Assembly: GCF_000699445.3 (NCBI RefSeq)
Contig: NC_067196.1
Location: 49,145,364 to 49,209,363, forward strand
Direction of reading: 5' to 3'
From: Schistosoma haematobium
Taxonomy: Eukaryota; Platyhelminthes; Trematoda; Strigeidida; Schistosomatidae
DNA length: 64,000 nucleotides
A program made the position numbers and the translations under genes. Position 1 is the stretch's first letter, and each line of letters begins with the position of its first letter. The notes beneath the pieces were generated by a model that had not been told where the DNA came from, searched no databases, and worked only from the letters and a program-made list of their open reading frames with translations. This document shows positions 1 to 12,245 of this stretch, piece by piece.

Positions 1-1516
1 AATTTAGTTATGTTTTCAAATTAAGTGGTTCAATTCAATCACAGATTGGTTGCCATAACACATTTTCATTGCATTGTGTAAAAACTCATTGAAAAGTTCT
101 TTGACCACCTTGTGATCCTCAGTTTAAAATCTGTTTCCTCATCACTTATCATTGTAAATGTTGTAATATTGCATGCTAACCCTCACGATAGTGTATACTT
201 TAATATAGACACTCTGAGGCTCTGACCTGAATATTTAATGCAAGAAACGTTAGCATACATAGTCTCACGGTGGTAGGTGACCGAAGTGGGCTAACATGTT
301 AGTCGTTCAATTATTTGCAGGTGATTTAGATGAACAAAAGAAAAATCAGAGACTGTCAGTTTATGACATGAATAAAGGAAAGTTATATTGGCCTATTCAG
401 GTACTCAGAACATGGTTTGTTGTTTGGAGGCGCTTAAAAAGTTAGGTTCTGCGGACAAGAACTATTGTGGGATGACAAACTTCAGAAATTTTCGTTCAAT
501 TTTATATATTAGTTTACAAATGATTTATCTTAAATATAGTATGCAAATGAGAGCTTTGACCGTCCTGAAATCAAGCGATCGTTGCACACATCTTTTGTAA
601 AGCTGTATATAAATCGTGCAATTAACGGGTTGTAAGTTTGCTGCAAGTAGCATATGAAATTTTGGATACACTTTTAAACACTCGTGGAATACTTGAAAAC
701 ATGACTCGCGAAGACCATTTAAGTTTTCGTTTAGGTGGTGGATGCATTGGTCATATTTTCATTCGCCAATCTTCTAAACATCGTTACACTTATTAATGTA
801 ATCTGCTAATTAATGAGATCAGCCTAAAAAGAGAATGGATAATAATACATATAATGTGTGCATAGGAGTAATTCATAAATTGGAAACAGAATATCTTTTG
901 AGTGTCATCACGTTTATGAAATACATGTCACTTTACTACCCTCTCTTTGTAAAGTATATTAATATTCGGATGCCCAAAGTAAAATAGATTGGGGATACAA
1001 TTGCAGTATACTTCGACTGACTAATTCAGATGAACTTCCAACCCAAAATTTATCTATCTTGAACTACTATATATTATCAATCGTCAGATAAATCGGGTTT
1101 GTGATTCAGTAATACGGGTAATCATTTTAGCAGAAATTTATGCAGTTTTTAAAGTGATTTTGTAGGTCATTGGGTGAGAATAAAATTCGATGGATTAAAG
1201 TTCAGGACTCCACGTATGATAAACAAAAAACCATGTAACACTTTTTGGTCAAATTTCGTTAAGAAAGGAATTTCCCAACACAATCAAGACATTCATTTAG
1301 AACAGGCTACAGTTTGCTATATCCATCGATTTCCATAGATTTTATCGGTTTATGTTTAACACCAATGTGTCGTACGCATTGTGAAAGATAGTTATGTTTT
1401 ATCTAAAAAGCTTCAGGAGTTGTAATTTTCTATTGTCTTATATCTTCGTCATCGTCAAAGTCGTTAGGATTTTTTCTTAAAGCTAACATTACTTTATTTT
1501 ACACACTGTCTTTTAG
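1..1516. other. Probable intron sequence upstream of the PLK terminal exon
   Basis: AT-rich DNA with no convincing exon. It ends in a splice acceptor (TCTTTTAG at 1509-1516) that opens the PLK exon. A short open stretch at about 320-440 contains LRTWF, which echoes the polo-box sequence expected upstream, but it lacks a supporting donor and following residues, so I do not call it an exon. Confidence 0.5.
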
Positions 1517-1858
1517 ATAAACTTCTTTGATGATCATGCAAAAATCATTCTATGTCCCTTAATGCGTGCCGTAACTTATATCGATGCCAACAGGGAGTTC
1601 AGAACGTACCGCTTCAAACATCTACGGGAATTCGGTTTAAGTAAGGACTTAGCAAACAGATTGAGATACGCACAAGAAATGATAGAGCGTCTCATCCCAA
1701 AATGCGGAACAATCTCCTCCAATTTAAATGATCCCAATACAAAAATGACTGTAGATAATGGGAAGTCCAACAAACCAGTTTCAGCGGATGTACAGAAAAC
1801 AAATGCGACTGGGACTGGAGCAGCGACTAAGAAAATAACTCGACCGACTAATCAATAG
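1517..1858 (+). CDS. PLK1: Polo-like kinase 1, terminal coding exon (polo-box 2 end and C-tail)
   Basis: This is the last exon of a polo-like Ser/Thr kinase, the mitotic kinase that acts at centrosomes, kinetochores and the midzone and docks on phosphorylated partners through two polo boxes. The frame opens right after an acceptor AG (1515-1516) and reads [16 protein letters not shown], then [15 protein letters not shown] and [15 protein letters not shown]. This follows the end of polo box 2 in animal PLK1 ([34 protein letters not shown]) residue for residue over long stretches. A roughly 45-residue Ser/Thr/Asn/Lys-rich tail follows and ends at TAG 1856-1858, longer than the short vertebrate tail. 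The ATG at 1562 is internal, not a start. Kinase domain and polo box 1 exons must lie upstream, outside the window or unrecognised. The match is family knowledge; the exon boundary is read from the sequence. Confidence 0.9.
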   Translation: MNFFDDHAKIILCPLMRAVTYIDANREFRTYRFKHLREFGLSKDLANRLRYAQEMIERLIPKCGTISSNLNDPNTKMTVDNGKSNKPVSADVQKTNATGTGAATKKITRPTNQ

Positions 1859-4635
1859 TTTCCGTTTTATTTTCTGTCCGTTTTTATTCTTCAGACTGAA
1901 TTCACAATGTCATTGTCGTTTATACTTAGCATTACCTCTTTCAAAGTGAATCTGATTTAATTTAGTCACATTTTTCTGATAGAAATTTTGTACACTTTGA
2001 TTGCACTCCTGATTTCATCCATGGTTGTCCACAACACTACGAAATTGTTAATTCACACCGATCCATCGGAATTTTAAAAGTAGTATCAATATCTAGATTT
2101 CTTCATGTCTCTGTAACTTACATGTTGATCTGTGAAATCTAAATTTATTGTAAAGCATTTCCTAGTGAATGGATACGCTTATTCATCTTTTTCGACTATG
2201 AAATTTGTCAAAAATGGTATATGCGGGGAAGTTTCACATTCATGTCTTCATTTTGACCTTTCTAACATTGTTTAATAATACCTTTAATTAGTATATGGCG
2301 AATTTTATAAGGCACGGGCGTTTCGCAAGTATACATCTAATCATCTGACGTATAAAGTTGCAGACTATCTCATATAGAGCTTCTTTGTAAAGGCTTTCAT
2401 GAATAAGTTACTGAAAATCTAAACGTTATGCACTGTTCTGGCAAAGTTCTTACTCTGTTCAACTTACAACTTTTGTAAAACGTAATATGAGGCTTCATAG
2501 TTTCTCAGTGTAAATATTGCTTTACTCTCGATTGATTCTTAAGTCATAATTAGTTTTGAACTTTACAACGTGAGTACAAGAGAGTAAATCACGTTCGTAG
2601 TGTTGAGAAAACTAAAAGAACGAGCATCAATAACGAAGTAGGATGCTGAAGGTTTTAGTTCGTGGGATATATTTTGAAATTAATTGTGTCTAATCAACAC
2701 AATAGTATGCTTTATGCAAGTTGAATTTCGTCTCCAATAGGTTGTTGCTAGTTAGTTTAATGATCATTCGGTCACCAGAAATGATAACAGGATTACCGAT
2801 CTATACGTACCTCACGTCTATATAAACACTCTCGGTAGTTGTGATAGTTACACAATGCTGAACTAGTTTATTATTGCTTTCTCTTCAAATAATTACTGAT
2901 CACTGAGGCAGTAGCTGTTCTTTCAACGTTGATCTTTGTGATAAGTTTTCGTAGCTACGAAACTTATCTGTGTATGCTGCTACTTCAATTTAGCTGCCAT
3001 CTTAGGTATATATAACTAAGGAATGAGGACAATGTTGATCAAAGTAACCGGTGATAATGGATGCAGCAATTCAGAAGCATTTAATCACCAGGCTAACAAA
3101 AGATCATATAACTTGCAAAGTACACATTTTGTGTACTCAACTTTGAGTCATCATTTTCTATAAATGCTTGAAATAGTATCCTAACGAGTTGGAGCGTAGT
3201 TTGCACCAGCGACTTACCGGTTGAAACTGAAAAAAGATTTGTGAATCACTTTGTAACTGATTTACTTTATAAACTTGGTAGTTCCATGATAAATCGGAGC
3301 TGCAGCTCTATGGTGTGAGCTATCGACTGGCTTACAACTCGCTTCGTTTCAGTAGGAGTAGGAAGTTGGTATTTCAAGCCGTACTGTTCAGATTACGCCT
3401 TGAAATTAACTGCGTAATCATGTACCTGGTGACTAAGTAAGATCGGGAAGTTATCATATGAATTAGAAACGCAGCATATTGTTACTGCAATATTCAAGAC
3501 TCCTATATGATAATCAAATGTACATAGTAAAGAATTTTAATGGTTATGGGGATTTCAGAATACCATATTGGTTCTATCATATTTTACTCAACTAAGCGAT
3601 AATTAAACATTTCGAAAATCCATTATGTCATGCTTAACATCATTGACCCGAATATATCCAATATATATATATGTCTTAAAATATGTTTCTAAATTAAATT
3701 CACTGTAAAAAACTATGAAGAGAGTATTGATTAGAACTTCATTTTTGGCGTAGGTACCGTTTGATTTATCTACGTTTTCTGTAAAATTTAAGTATCTCAT
3801 TTCGTATAGAAGAAATATGCCATCTGACATTACAATTTTAAGTGTTATTACACTAAACAGAAGGAAAAGACTGATTTCTGAAAAAATCCGTGTTCTGGGA
3901 CTTGTTTTTGTGGTAGAAGCGCTAATTTTCATATTCAGTTGTGTTTCAGCATGATCAGTTTTTCTTAAATTGAGGTAATTTTACTAAATCAGCTTCGGTA
4001 CCACTTTATGTAATCCATATTAGTGCTTACTATTTTGGTACTAAATACCTACAGGGACCTGCATATTTTATTATCCTGAACATCTTTCACCAGAGTAAAA
4101 AGTACGTTTCCTTGGAAATGTTTTGTCTAAATGATGTTATGGAGTATTTTCTTCAAAACAATCTTTTGTGGTGCTTGTTCGGGGAGTTTGACTAATCTAA
4201 ACAAAATCTGAAGGGCTGTCAGTTTTATAGTTTCTCAAATTCATTCTGTTGTAACACCGAAATAAATAGCTCGAAGAAAATAGTACTGTATTATGTTGGT
4301 CTCTGTAATGAGATTTTTGATAAATAGAGTTTGTAGTTTAGGTGGTTATGAAGATTACTGAATATTTAGATTTACATCACAGGCTGTCATAAGTTAGACA
4401 AGGATTGGAAACCAAGACTCACTGGATAATAGTTTCTTCCAATATATGAGGTTCACCGCCAGGCATCAAGGTCCGATGCTTTCTGCTTTTCAACGATTGT
4501 CTAGCTAATTCTAGTCCATGTTTGGTGAAAATGAGCCGCGACTGGATACTGATAAAAAACTAGTGACCAATCTATAATTTGTAATATATATAACTAATTT
4601 TATATTGTAATTCTGATTACTACAGATTACTTCAG
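1859..4635. other. PLK 3' UTR and AT-rich intergenic DNA
   Basis: The first few hundred bases presumably carry the 3' UTR of the kinase transcript. I found no clear AATAAA signal at a convincing distance. The remainder is AT-rich and shows no coding motif or repeat family that I recognise. The open frame on the minus strand at 3603-3932 is low-complexity in character and matches nothing I know. Confidence 0.4.
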
Positions 4636-4757
4636 GGTTCACTGTTGTTGCTACCTTGACGTGGTGGTCGGGCTTGCCTATCGTGATGAAGCAACCGAGC
4701 TATACTGGCTGGAACAACCGTTCCTCAAGGTCCTACCATGTCAGACAGGTCGGTTGA

Positions 4758-4991
4758 AGAGCGGTAAGACTAAAAGCAACAAACCCAAGGTCAGAAGGCG
4801 AAGTCGTACTGCTGACTGTGCAGAGGTGTGACAGCAGTAAGGTGTTTCCTTCAGACAACCAGCATGGCAGCGATGCTGCCTTCCCACAAGGAGGGGTGGG
4901 GTTAGAAAAGGTCGACCCTAAAAATGCGCACCTCACCTTACCTCACGGATTTCCGTCTCCGGCGGTAAGGCCCTTTGAAGAACGGAGCTAA
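4758..4991 (+). pseudogene. Short upstream frame of the RTE element (possible ORF1)
   Basis: This is a 77-codon open frame after a TGA at 4755-4757, ending at TAA 4989-4991. It includes KVFPSDNQHGSDAAFPQGG and LPHGFPSPAVRPFEERS. It overlaps the beginning of the large frame by a few codons. RTE elements commonly have a very small ORF1 that overlaps ORF2. An ATG at 4738 (MSDRSVEER) runs into TAA in another frame after nine codons and could join this frame through a single-base change, so the copy may have lost its original start. No domain is recognisable. The function, if any, is unknown. Confidence 0.4.
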
Positions 4992-7900
4992 CACGTCAAA
5001 AACCTCCCACGAAAAGGCCGTGCGCGACCGGCCTCAAGCAGTTGTCCCTTGGGCACTGCGGTCACGCTCTCAGGTCACTGAGACCACCTCTAATCCAATT
5101 TCCTTTTCAGGTACCTCCAGAACAACCCTTCCACGGTGTGGGCAACCGGGAAGTGATAACCGCCCTCATACCTCTAACAGCACTCGAGACCACTGTATTC
5201 ATAATCAACCTTCCTCTTCAATTCCTATTATTCTTCCTACATCGACTTTCAACCCTAAACTTCCTCCTTCGGCTTCCTCCTCAAGTGTCACCATAGCCAA
5301 CGATTCTAGTGCTCAAAACTCTGTCCCAGGTCTACTGAAACCTCGCTCCAATCTACACATTGGAGCTTTCAACGTACGCACTCTATGTCAAATCGGTCAG
5401 CAGGCTTCCTTGGCTAAAACCCTAGAGTCTCTTTCCATTGATGTATGCTGTGTCTCCGAAACACGCACACAGGATTCCAGTGTGGTCATTCACTTGACCT
5501 CACCTCGGCAAAACGGAGAGCCAACGAGATACACCCTCTGTGTATCTGGTGACCCGATGGCCAGTTCTCATGGACTGGCAGGTGTAGGTATAGCACTAAG
5601 CATGAGGGCGGAACAAGCACTGCTAGAGTGGATCCCCGTCAACAGTCGTCTATGTGCTGTTCGGCTAAACGGCTCCGTAAGAACTCGGAAGGATAGGGAC
5701 ACACGTCGTTGCTTTTTCGTCGTTTCTGCCTACGCTCCCACTGACTGCAGCTCAGATGATGTGAAAGATGAATTTTACAGAAAGCTGTCCGAACTTCTTC
5801 AGAAAGCTAAACGCTCAGACATAGTACTCGTAGGGGGTGACTTTAATGCTCAGATAGGTAGCTTAAACCAAACAGAAAGGCATTTAGGTGGATATTTTAG
5901 CATTCCAGCACAGCGAACAGATAATGGTGACCGTCTGCTGCAACTGTGTTCAGACAATCGCTTATTTTTAGCAAACACAAATTTTAAGCATAAGGAGAGA
6001 CATCGTCTAACGTGGCGACCGCCTGCACCAAGCCAACGATGGACTCAAATAGACCATATTGCCATCAGTCATCGTTGGAGAGGGTCGGTAGAAGATTATC
6101 GCTCATTCTGGAGTACCTGCTTGGACTCCGACCACGCCCTGATACGGGCACGCATCTGCTTGCGCCTCACTGGACGCAAAAAAGCCACAGTAAAAAGGCC
6201 CATTAGAACTGAATTGAGTAGCGAGAAAACCAAAAGTAGGTTCCAGGAACAACTGAGGTCACGATTAGGTAGTTCTGAAAACGAGGTTGACCCAGTTGTT
6301 GCTTGGAAAGCTATACAAACAGCTGTGGAAACAGCAGTGACATCTATCAGTGATTTAAGCCACATGGTTACAAAGAACCAATGGATTTCCTCTAGGTCTA
6401 TTGCACTGATGGATTCTCGTAAACTCATCCCATCAGGTTCCGAACATGAGGAAGAGCGACAACAAATCAGATCTAGGTTAAGAAAAAGTCTAAGAAACGA
6501 CCGTGAGCAGTGGTGGGCAACGAAAGCAAAAGAGATGGAAAAGGCGGCGACTATAGGGAACACAAGACAGCTTTACAGACTAATAAAAGAAACTGGAATT
6601 AATAAGTCAAGTGTAAGTGAGATTATATCGGAAAAAGACGATATTCTCATCTGCTCCCAGTCCAGACGTTTAGAACGATGGGCGAAACATTTCAGAGAAC
6701 AGTTCAGCTGGCCTTCAGCTACTCTACAACTACCCTCCATTCCCAGACAGTGTGAATGGAACATTGAAGTAGGTCCCCCAACTCTCGCTGAAGTTCAAAA
6801 GGCTATGGTTAATCTGAAACGAGGAAGGGCAGCTGGTCCAGATGGATTGGCTCTAGAGGTCTTTAAGGATGGTGGTCCAATTTTAGCGATTAGGTTGACT
6901 AATATTTTAGCTAAAATCTGGGAGTTAGACGTTATTCCATCTAACTGGTCACAATCACTTATCGTCCCAATATATAAGAAAGGGTCAAAATCATCCTGTG
7001 ACAACCACAGAGGGATTAGTTTAACTAATATAATATCTAAAATACTAGCCTCGATAATTATCAGACGCCTAACTAAGACTCGTGAACTGCAAACACGAGA
7101 GAACCAAGCTGGCTTCAGACCTGGTCGTGGCTGCATCGACCACATATTCACCATTCGTCAGATTCTAGAACACAGGCATACTTATCGGCGTCCGACAATG
7201 GTGGTCTTTCTCGACTTAAAAGCAGCATTTGACTCGGGAGACCGCGAGATTCTGTGGCAGTATCTGTCATTGAAAGGTGTTCCCCAGAAGTACATAAACC
7301 TTGTAAAGGCTCTTTACTCGAACACTACTAGTCGAGTCAGAGCTTATGGAGAACTGTCATCTACTTTTGCAACCTCAAGTGGTGTCCGTCAAGGCTGTCC
7401 ACTTTCCCCATTTTTGTTTAACTTCATCATAGATCTACTGATGGAAATAACTTTCTCGTCGACTGAGTTCTCGGGTATTGATCTCCTTCCAGGAGGTCCA
7501 CTTATCGACTTAGAATACGCAGATGACATAGTCCTGTTTGGTGAAGAGGCTGACAAAATGCAGAGTCTTCTGGTAGCACTGAGCAACAATGCCAGGGTGT
7601 TTGGAATGCGCTTCTCTCCCTCTAAATGCAAGTTGTTGCTTCAGGACTGGTCTGCGTCAACACCTGAACTAAGGATAGGGAGTGAAGTAGTCGAACGCGT
7701 TGACAACTTCACTTATCTTCGAAGTCTGATCAGCCCTAATGGATTAGTGTCTGAGCACGTGTCTCAGCACGGATTCGAAAAGCTCGATTGGCTTTTGCCA
7801 ACTTACGTCACCTACGGCGAAGGCGAGATATCCGTCTATCAATAAAAGGACTAGTATACTGCGCGGCAGTCCGTTCTGTTTTACCTTACGGCCGCAAAAC

Positions 7901-8351
7901 GTGACCATTAAGAGTAAAAGATACTCGTAAGCTACTAGTATTTGACCACAGATGCCTCAGAAATATTGCTGGCGTCTGCTGGGATCACCGGGTAAGTAAT
8001 AGTGAGGTTAGACGCAGGGTATTAGGTAATGATGGTAAATCAGTTGATGAGGTTATGAATCTTCATCGACTGAGATGGTTGGGCCACGTGTTACGTATGC
8101 CTGAACACCGATTACCACGACGTGCAATGCTAACCTGTGTTTGGGTCGGTTGGAAGAAAGTTAGGGGCGGCCAAACCAAAACGTGGCATCAGTGCTTGAA
8201 GACACTAACTTCTAGTCTTAGCCATGTTGGTAGATGCAGACTACTTGGTTGGGGTCCGCGTGACTATCGTAACCAATGATTGGAGACTCTTGGTGACATG
8301 GCTCAGAGTCGATCACAATGGCGTCGGTGTATACACTCCGTCTTCTCTTAA
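4975..8351 (+). pseudogene. RTE ORF2: endonuclease and reverse transcriptase, broken
   Basis: The main open part (4975-7845, about 956 codons) encodes the protein that nicks target DNA and reverse transcribes the element RNA there. Endonuclease motifs are GAFNVRTL (near residue 130), SETR, SAYAPT, GGDFNAQIG (near 287), QIDHI and SDH (near 385). RT motifs are FRPGRGCIDHIF, LDLKAAFD (746-753), SGVRQGCPLSPFLFNF, EYADDIVLF (catalytic YADD near 848) and FSPSKCKLL. The frame has no ATG before the endonuclease; it opens after a TAA at 4966-4968 with TTG codons available. Near 7765 a 2-base insertion diverts the frame to a false end at 7845. The true frame resumes with RIRKAR, hits TGA at 7902-7904 where Trp is expected, continues through HRLRWLGHVLRMPEH, and meets another TGA at 8277-8279, again at a Trp position. 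It is non-functional as it stands, although the endonuclease and RT core are intact. Confidence 0.9.
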
Positions 8352-8567
8352 ACTAAAAGATTAAAATCACTTCATATCTTTCTTTCTACGAACCAATTCT
8401 TTCTTCTTGTACTATATCTCTATATGCAATCTTTCTCTTATATATTACTACCTTTGACCTAACCACTGCTATGAATCCGGTGTTCATCTTGTTGTGCTGA
8501 TGCGGTATGGCAACCTGGACCGATACACATATGTGCCTGGTCCTACGTTGTAGCTGACTGACTGACT

Positions 8568-10371
8568 GGTCTATATTGTGGTTATCAGTCGTTGGTCAAA
8601 TTGTTTGGTGGGTACCACATGATCTAGTATGCCTAGTTTATTATCTAAAGTATCCAGTGGTAGAATTTATTATCAAGTGCGTAAGTAGCAAGACATTTTT
8701 TGACATTACATCACAGCCCATGATATGAAACTACGAATTCGGTTAGAGAGGGATTTCTGCATCCTTAAAAACCATTTGCATCTATTATTCTACCGAATAT
8801 CGCGTATGTGGTCCATTCACAAATCTCTGTCGACCATGCAAAATGGCTTTGCTTTATAGGAATTTTTATTTACAAAGCTATGTATAAAATGCCGAACATT
8901 TTAAATTACTTAGATGTAAAAGTCTCTACGATTAGAAATAAATTCTTCCAGCGTTTCACTTAACAATCAGTGTAGAATTCGTCAAAGTTAAAAATATATT
9001 ACAAAAATCACTACCAAAGAATTTACAAGCGCCTTGACATGTTCAAAATTATCTTCATCTTCGAGAACGACTCATCTGATCCTAAACAAAACCTAAAGCT
9101 ATAATGTGATAGCTGAATTTAAATAAAAAATCAACACACACACCATAACACATATTTTGCACCGAATGACTCATTTACACAAACCATATTCAACACGTGA
9201 TTATGTTTAGATATGATAGTTGTTTTTGTGACCTTAGTTGTTCTGGATAATTTCGGTAACTAAAGAAATCTGGGGTGGAATACCGAACAAAACACAAGAA
9301 CTACTTGATTCCAGTTGAGGTTTTTGAACACGTAATTTTATATTTAATATCACTTATTTGGCCTCCAGTTGTTATGAAACTGGTGGAAATTCTCATAAAA
9401 TGTCTTCATCTAAATTTATGTGTGTATAGATTTAAGTGAAATAAGAAAAACTGAAGCAAAATACCATGGGTCCACTTATTTTGTTGATTCTCTTCGACTG
9501 CGCACAATCTATTAATAGTATTGATTATTTCAAAACGGTGTACAAATTCACAAAGTAGTACCAGGAAATATTCATTAATGAAGATCAATTATATTCAAAT
9601 GATTGGATGTTTATGTGCCAGATAGCGTGAATATTCTTTATTCAAACCTATCATCAACTTTTACAATGGAAAAAAGTATAAGATACTCATCTTTTTGTTG
9701 TTGTATTTTTCATTTATGATAAATCACATAACTGTATAGGGGTCTGTTTAACAGGCTAACATAAGTACATTGAACTCAAGTTGCAGTTTGTAATCTTTAC
9801 AATACTACTATATATTTGTAAGTAGTTTGTCTCTAAACTCCGAGTTTGCCCAGTGGGTTTTTCTTTTCTAGATAATAGTAAAATATCGTAATGTTTAGCT
9901 ACTTTTGTTTTAAGTTGGAAACATTATATTTATCAGAGATCTTTTAGGTTAGCCACAACGGAATCATTCTTAGTGAGACTAGCTAAGTCGAAACAACATT
10001 GGATTTTAATTTAAATGAACATACAACTTCGAGAATTTAGATATGCAAACAATGTACAACTTGAAACGAAGTGTACATGTTTCCAGACTTGATTTTTGCT
10101 GATAAACTCCCATCTGACATTCATATCAGTTCAATTATGATTGGATTTAAAGAAGACCTATTTCTTGTGTGAAATAATTTTTCGTCATTGATTATTGTAG
10201 TAGATATTAACACCAAGTTCATCAACAAAAATAATCTTAGTAGTATTAACCTTGGTCGTTGTAATATAAAAGCCGCCATCAAAACACGTAAACAGAATGC
10301 AAGCTCTAGTGTAGATAACATCACATCGATCTTTTAAAAATGGCAAGACCGGACAGAAGAACATGTATGTT
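8568..10371. other. AT-rich DNA without recognised content
   Basis: No gene, RNA or repeat family is recognised. Composition returns to the AT-rich background immediately after the RTE tail. Confidence 0.4.
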
Positions 10372-10640
10372 GTCCCAAAACACGAATCAGGACCGAAAAA
10401 CCTGGTCCAAAACTACAGACCAATCATGCACAATGGAAAATGAAACAAGATTAATCTAATCGACCCGTTTCAACACGGCTTCATTAGAACAAGATCCTGA
10501 AGTACGTGCCTGACCAAAAGAAATGAGTGCTGATACTACATTTCGGTATCAAAAAAGCTTTTGATAAGGTACTTCATAACTTCCTAATCATCAGACTTCA
10601 GTCAGTTAGAATTACTTACCCTCTGTTACAATGGATTAGA
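10372..10640 (+). pseudogene. CR1-like reverse transcriptase fossil
   Basis: Three frames, interrupted by stops and shifts, spell an RT core in the right order. First comes VPKHESGPKNLVQNYRPI, the NYRPI motif of CR1/jockey-type RTs. Next is DPFQHGFIRTRS followed after a stop by STCLTK, the QHGF fingers motif. Last is GIKKAFDKVLHNFLI...LLQWIR, the catalytic AFDK of motif A with the downstream L..WI. Both ends are lost and the catalytic YADD region is not visible. This is a third LINE lineage, distinct from the two RTE-like families in the window. Schistosomes carry SR1 and Perere CR1-like elements, so this is probably an old 5'- and 3'-eroded copy. Confidence 0.75.
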
Positions 10641-10814
10641 TTGACAAGAACGTACTGCCCAAACTCACATCAGTAACTGACCTAGAAATGCATTATTCAC
10701 ACAGTCTTAATTTCTATGAACACATCTCCACCTGTAGCGGCTTGGCTTCGAGGTAATTCCTTAGACTTCGTTTATCAAACACCCTGATAACCGTTATTAA
10801 ATAAATCCCAACGG

Positions 10815-11147
10815 TGTATGCATTCAGAAGGCAATACTAAGAGGCAACCACAGTTTATTATTGGATAGCACAAATAGCAAAGTTACAAGCACAGCGAGAG
10901 AATTTGAGCATAAACGCTAATGTGCGTGAGAAAGCGAATGCAGATGTGGATTCAGAGTCAAATCGAGAAGCGAAACAAGCGATAAGATTCAAGTATATAT
11001 AAATGTGAGAAAGGGAACATTCATCGAGCGATATGTAGGCGATCAACATTTGAGCTGAGATATGTGCGTAGGCTGTCACATATGATCGAGCATATACGTT
11101 TATACAGACATGATAGTGTTCATCATAATAATACAAAGAAATAGACA
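10815..11147 (-). repeat. Candidate solo LTR (weak)
   Basis: This is a 333-bp block of distinct, less AT-rich sequence beginning TGTATGC and ending AATAGACA on the plus strand. It has TG...CA termini and imperfect 5-bp flanks, AACGG (10810-10814) and AACTG (11148-11152). Read on the minus strand it carries an AATAAA (CCAATAATAAACTGTGG) followed by a GC-richer end, which suits an LTR polyadenylation region and fixes the likely orientation. No internal retrovirus-like genes flank it. The one mismatch in the flanks and the lack of a second copy keep the call tentative. Confidence 0.4.
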
Positions 11148-12127
11148 AACTGTTACTGTCTGTTAAATAAGTTATTTGAAGGGCTAGACAAAATTAACCA
11201 TAAACAAAATTAATTGTAGGAGAGTTTCTATAACGCTACCTGGATTTAAATGAAAATTTTTTAAATAAGATTAGGATCTGTACAGCTTTTAGGTAGAAAC
11301 GTTTAACAATGCAAGTTACTGACTAGGTCAACCCTTTCAGACTGTTTGTTTGATGGTATTTTTGCTAGATGTTATATCACTTTTGTACCTTTGCTTGCGG
11401 GCATGGATTCTAACGTATTGGTGTTTCGTTCAACCAGAAGATATACAAGGAGAAAGATATGAACAAAGTGGATGGTTGGTATCTGATATGATAACAGTTT
11501 TCAGGATTATGAAATTGAAAATAATATGATAACATTACAAAGTTAAAAAGATGGGGGTTTGCGATTTTTGAAAAACAAGCTTATTTTACTAGTCTGATGG
11601 TTTATCAGCATAATTTTTCGGCTTGTTTTGAGCATTGATTGTGGATACTTGAAACAGATATAAAATTTACTCGTCGATTATGTAATGTATTGTTTGACTA
11701 GAAATATACTTTATTACCGAAGATTTAATTACATGCAAGGTTTTCTTTGTGATATAAGCGTAATCAGTTGAGTTTAAATATATGTAGCACACATTGATGA
11801 GTAGATTTTTACTTTAATAATTCTTGTGATAAACATGCTTAACAGGTAGTGGCTTGAATGAGGACCAATATTCTCAGTTTGTTGGTTTCTGGAATCTAAG
11901 AACCATAATCTTATTATTTGGTTTGTGCTACTCGCTAGTTTAAATAATCTGGGCGGTAGTTTTATTTATTCACTATAGAAATTAAAATCACTTTATAAAG
12001 AGTTAGATGAATTCTAATACAAACTTGAAGATTATGGTTTAAATACATCTGTAATCGGAGATTTATGTTCAATCGCTAGACTTAAATTTATTAGTTCGAA
12101 TGGAGATTTGTGGAGATTGTAGTAATT
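11148..12127. other. AT-rich DNA without recognised content
   Basis: No gene, RNA or repeat family is recognised between the candidate LTR and the hammerhead repeat at 12.1 kb. Confidence 0.4.
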
Positions 12128-12245
12128 TTAACAGTTGAATTCATAAGTTGATCTAAGCTAGACTACCATTGAAAACCCGTGATGCGCACTGCTGAGCAGT
12201 CCCATACTAGGACGAAACGACCATCCAGTGCTTCTAAATTTATAA
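12128..12245 (+). repeat. Hammerhead-SINE copy joined to an inverted tail (fold-back)
   Basis: Bases 12131-12180 match the 3' tail of the second hammerhead SINE family in minus orientation (compare GAAGCTAGACCACCATGGAA at 14731-14750). At 12181 the sequence switches to plus orientation and reads through the hammerhead into a decayed tail. The tRNA-like head is missing. Two oppositely oriented pieces of the same family are therefore fused without intervening genomic DNA. Confidence 0.6.
12186..12231 (+). ncRNA. Hammerhead ribozyme motif, core G8 to C
   Basis: Stem I strands GCACTG (12186-12191) and CAGTGC (12226-12231) pair perfectly, stem II GTCC/GGAC is intact and GAAAC is present. The first core segment reads CTGAGCA where CTGANGA is required, so invariant G8 is C. 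The cleavage triplet is ATC. The fold is kept, but catalysis should be lost. Confidence 0.6.

Larger units (their letters stand above)
4636..8567 (+). mobile_element. RTE-clade non-LTR retrotransposon (SR2/Perere-3 type), near full length
   Basis: The element has a GC-rich 5' leader starting near 4636, a small upstream frame overlapping a large apurinic-type endonuclease plus reverse transcriptase frame, and a 3' end formed by a short CTGA repeat (GCTGACTGACTGACTGG) near 8550-8567. A repeat tail of this sort, instead of poly(A), is the usual RTE ending. Its composition is markedly more GC-rich than its flanks. Assignment to the SR2/Perere-3 group rests on recalled RT signatures and is not checked by search. 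The 5' boundary is approximate, and I could not identify a convincing target-site duplication. The copy is defective: one frameshift and two in-frame stops (see the ORF2 entry). Confidence 0.9.

Noticed and set aside
320..445. Open stretch with LRTWF, similar to the polo-box sequence expected just before the terminal PLK exon
   Set aside because: Only five residues match, the surrounding residues do not resemble a polo box, and no donor in the right phase follows. A genuine upstream exon should continue into the sequence preceding INFF.
3603..3932. 109-codon minus-strand open frame
   Set aside because: AT-driven composition, no motif, no splice context and no similarity recognised.
5042..7631. 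Several additional open frames on both strands inside the first RTE copy
   Set aside because: They are shadows of the ORF2 frame with no motifs of their own.
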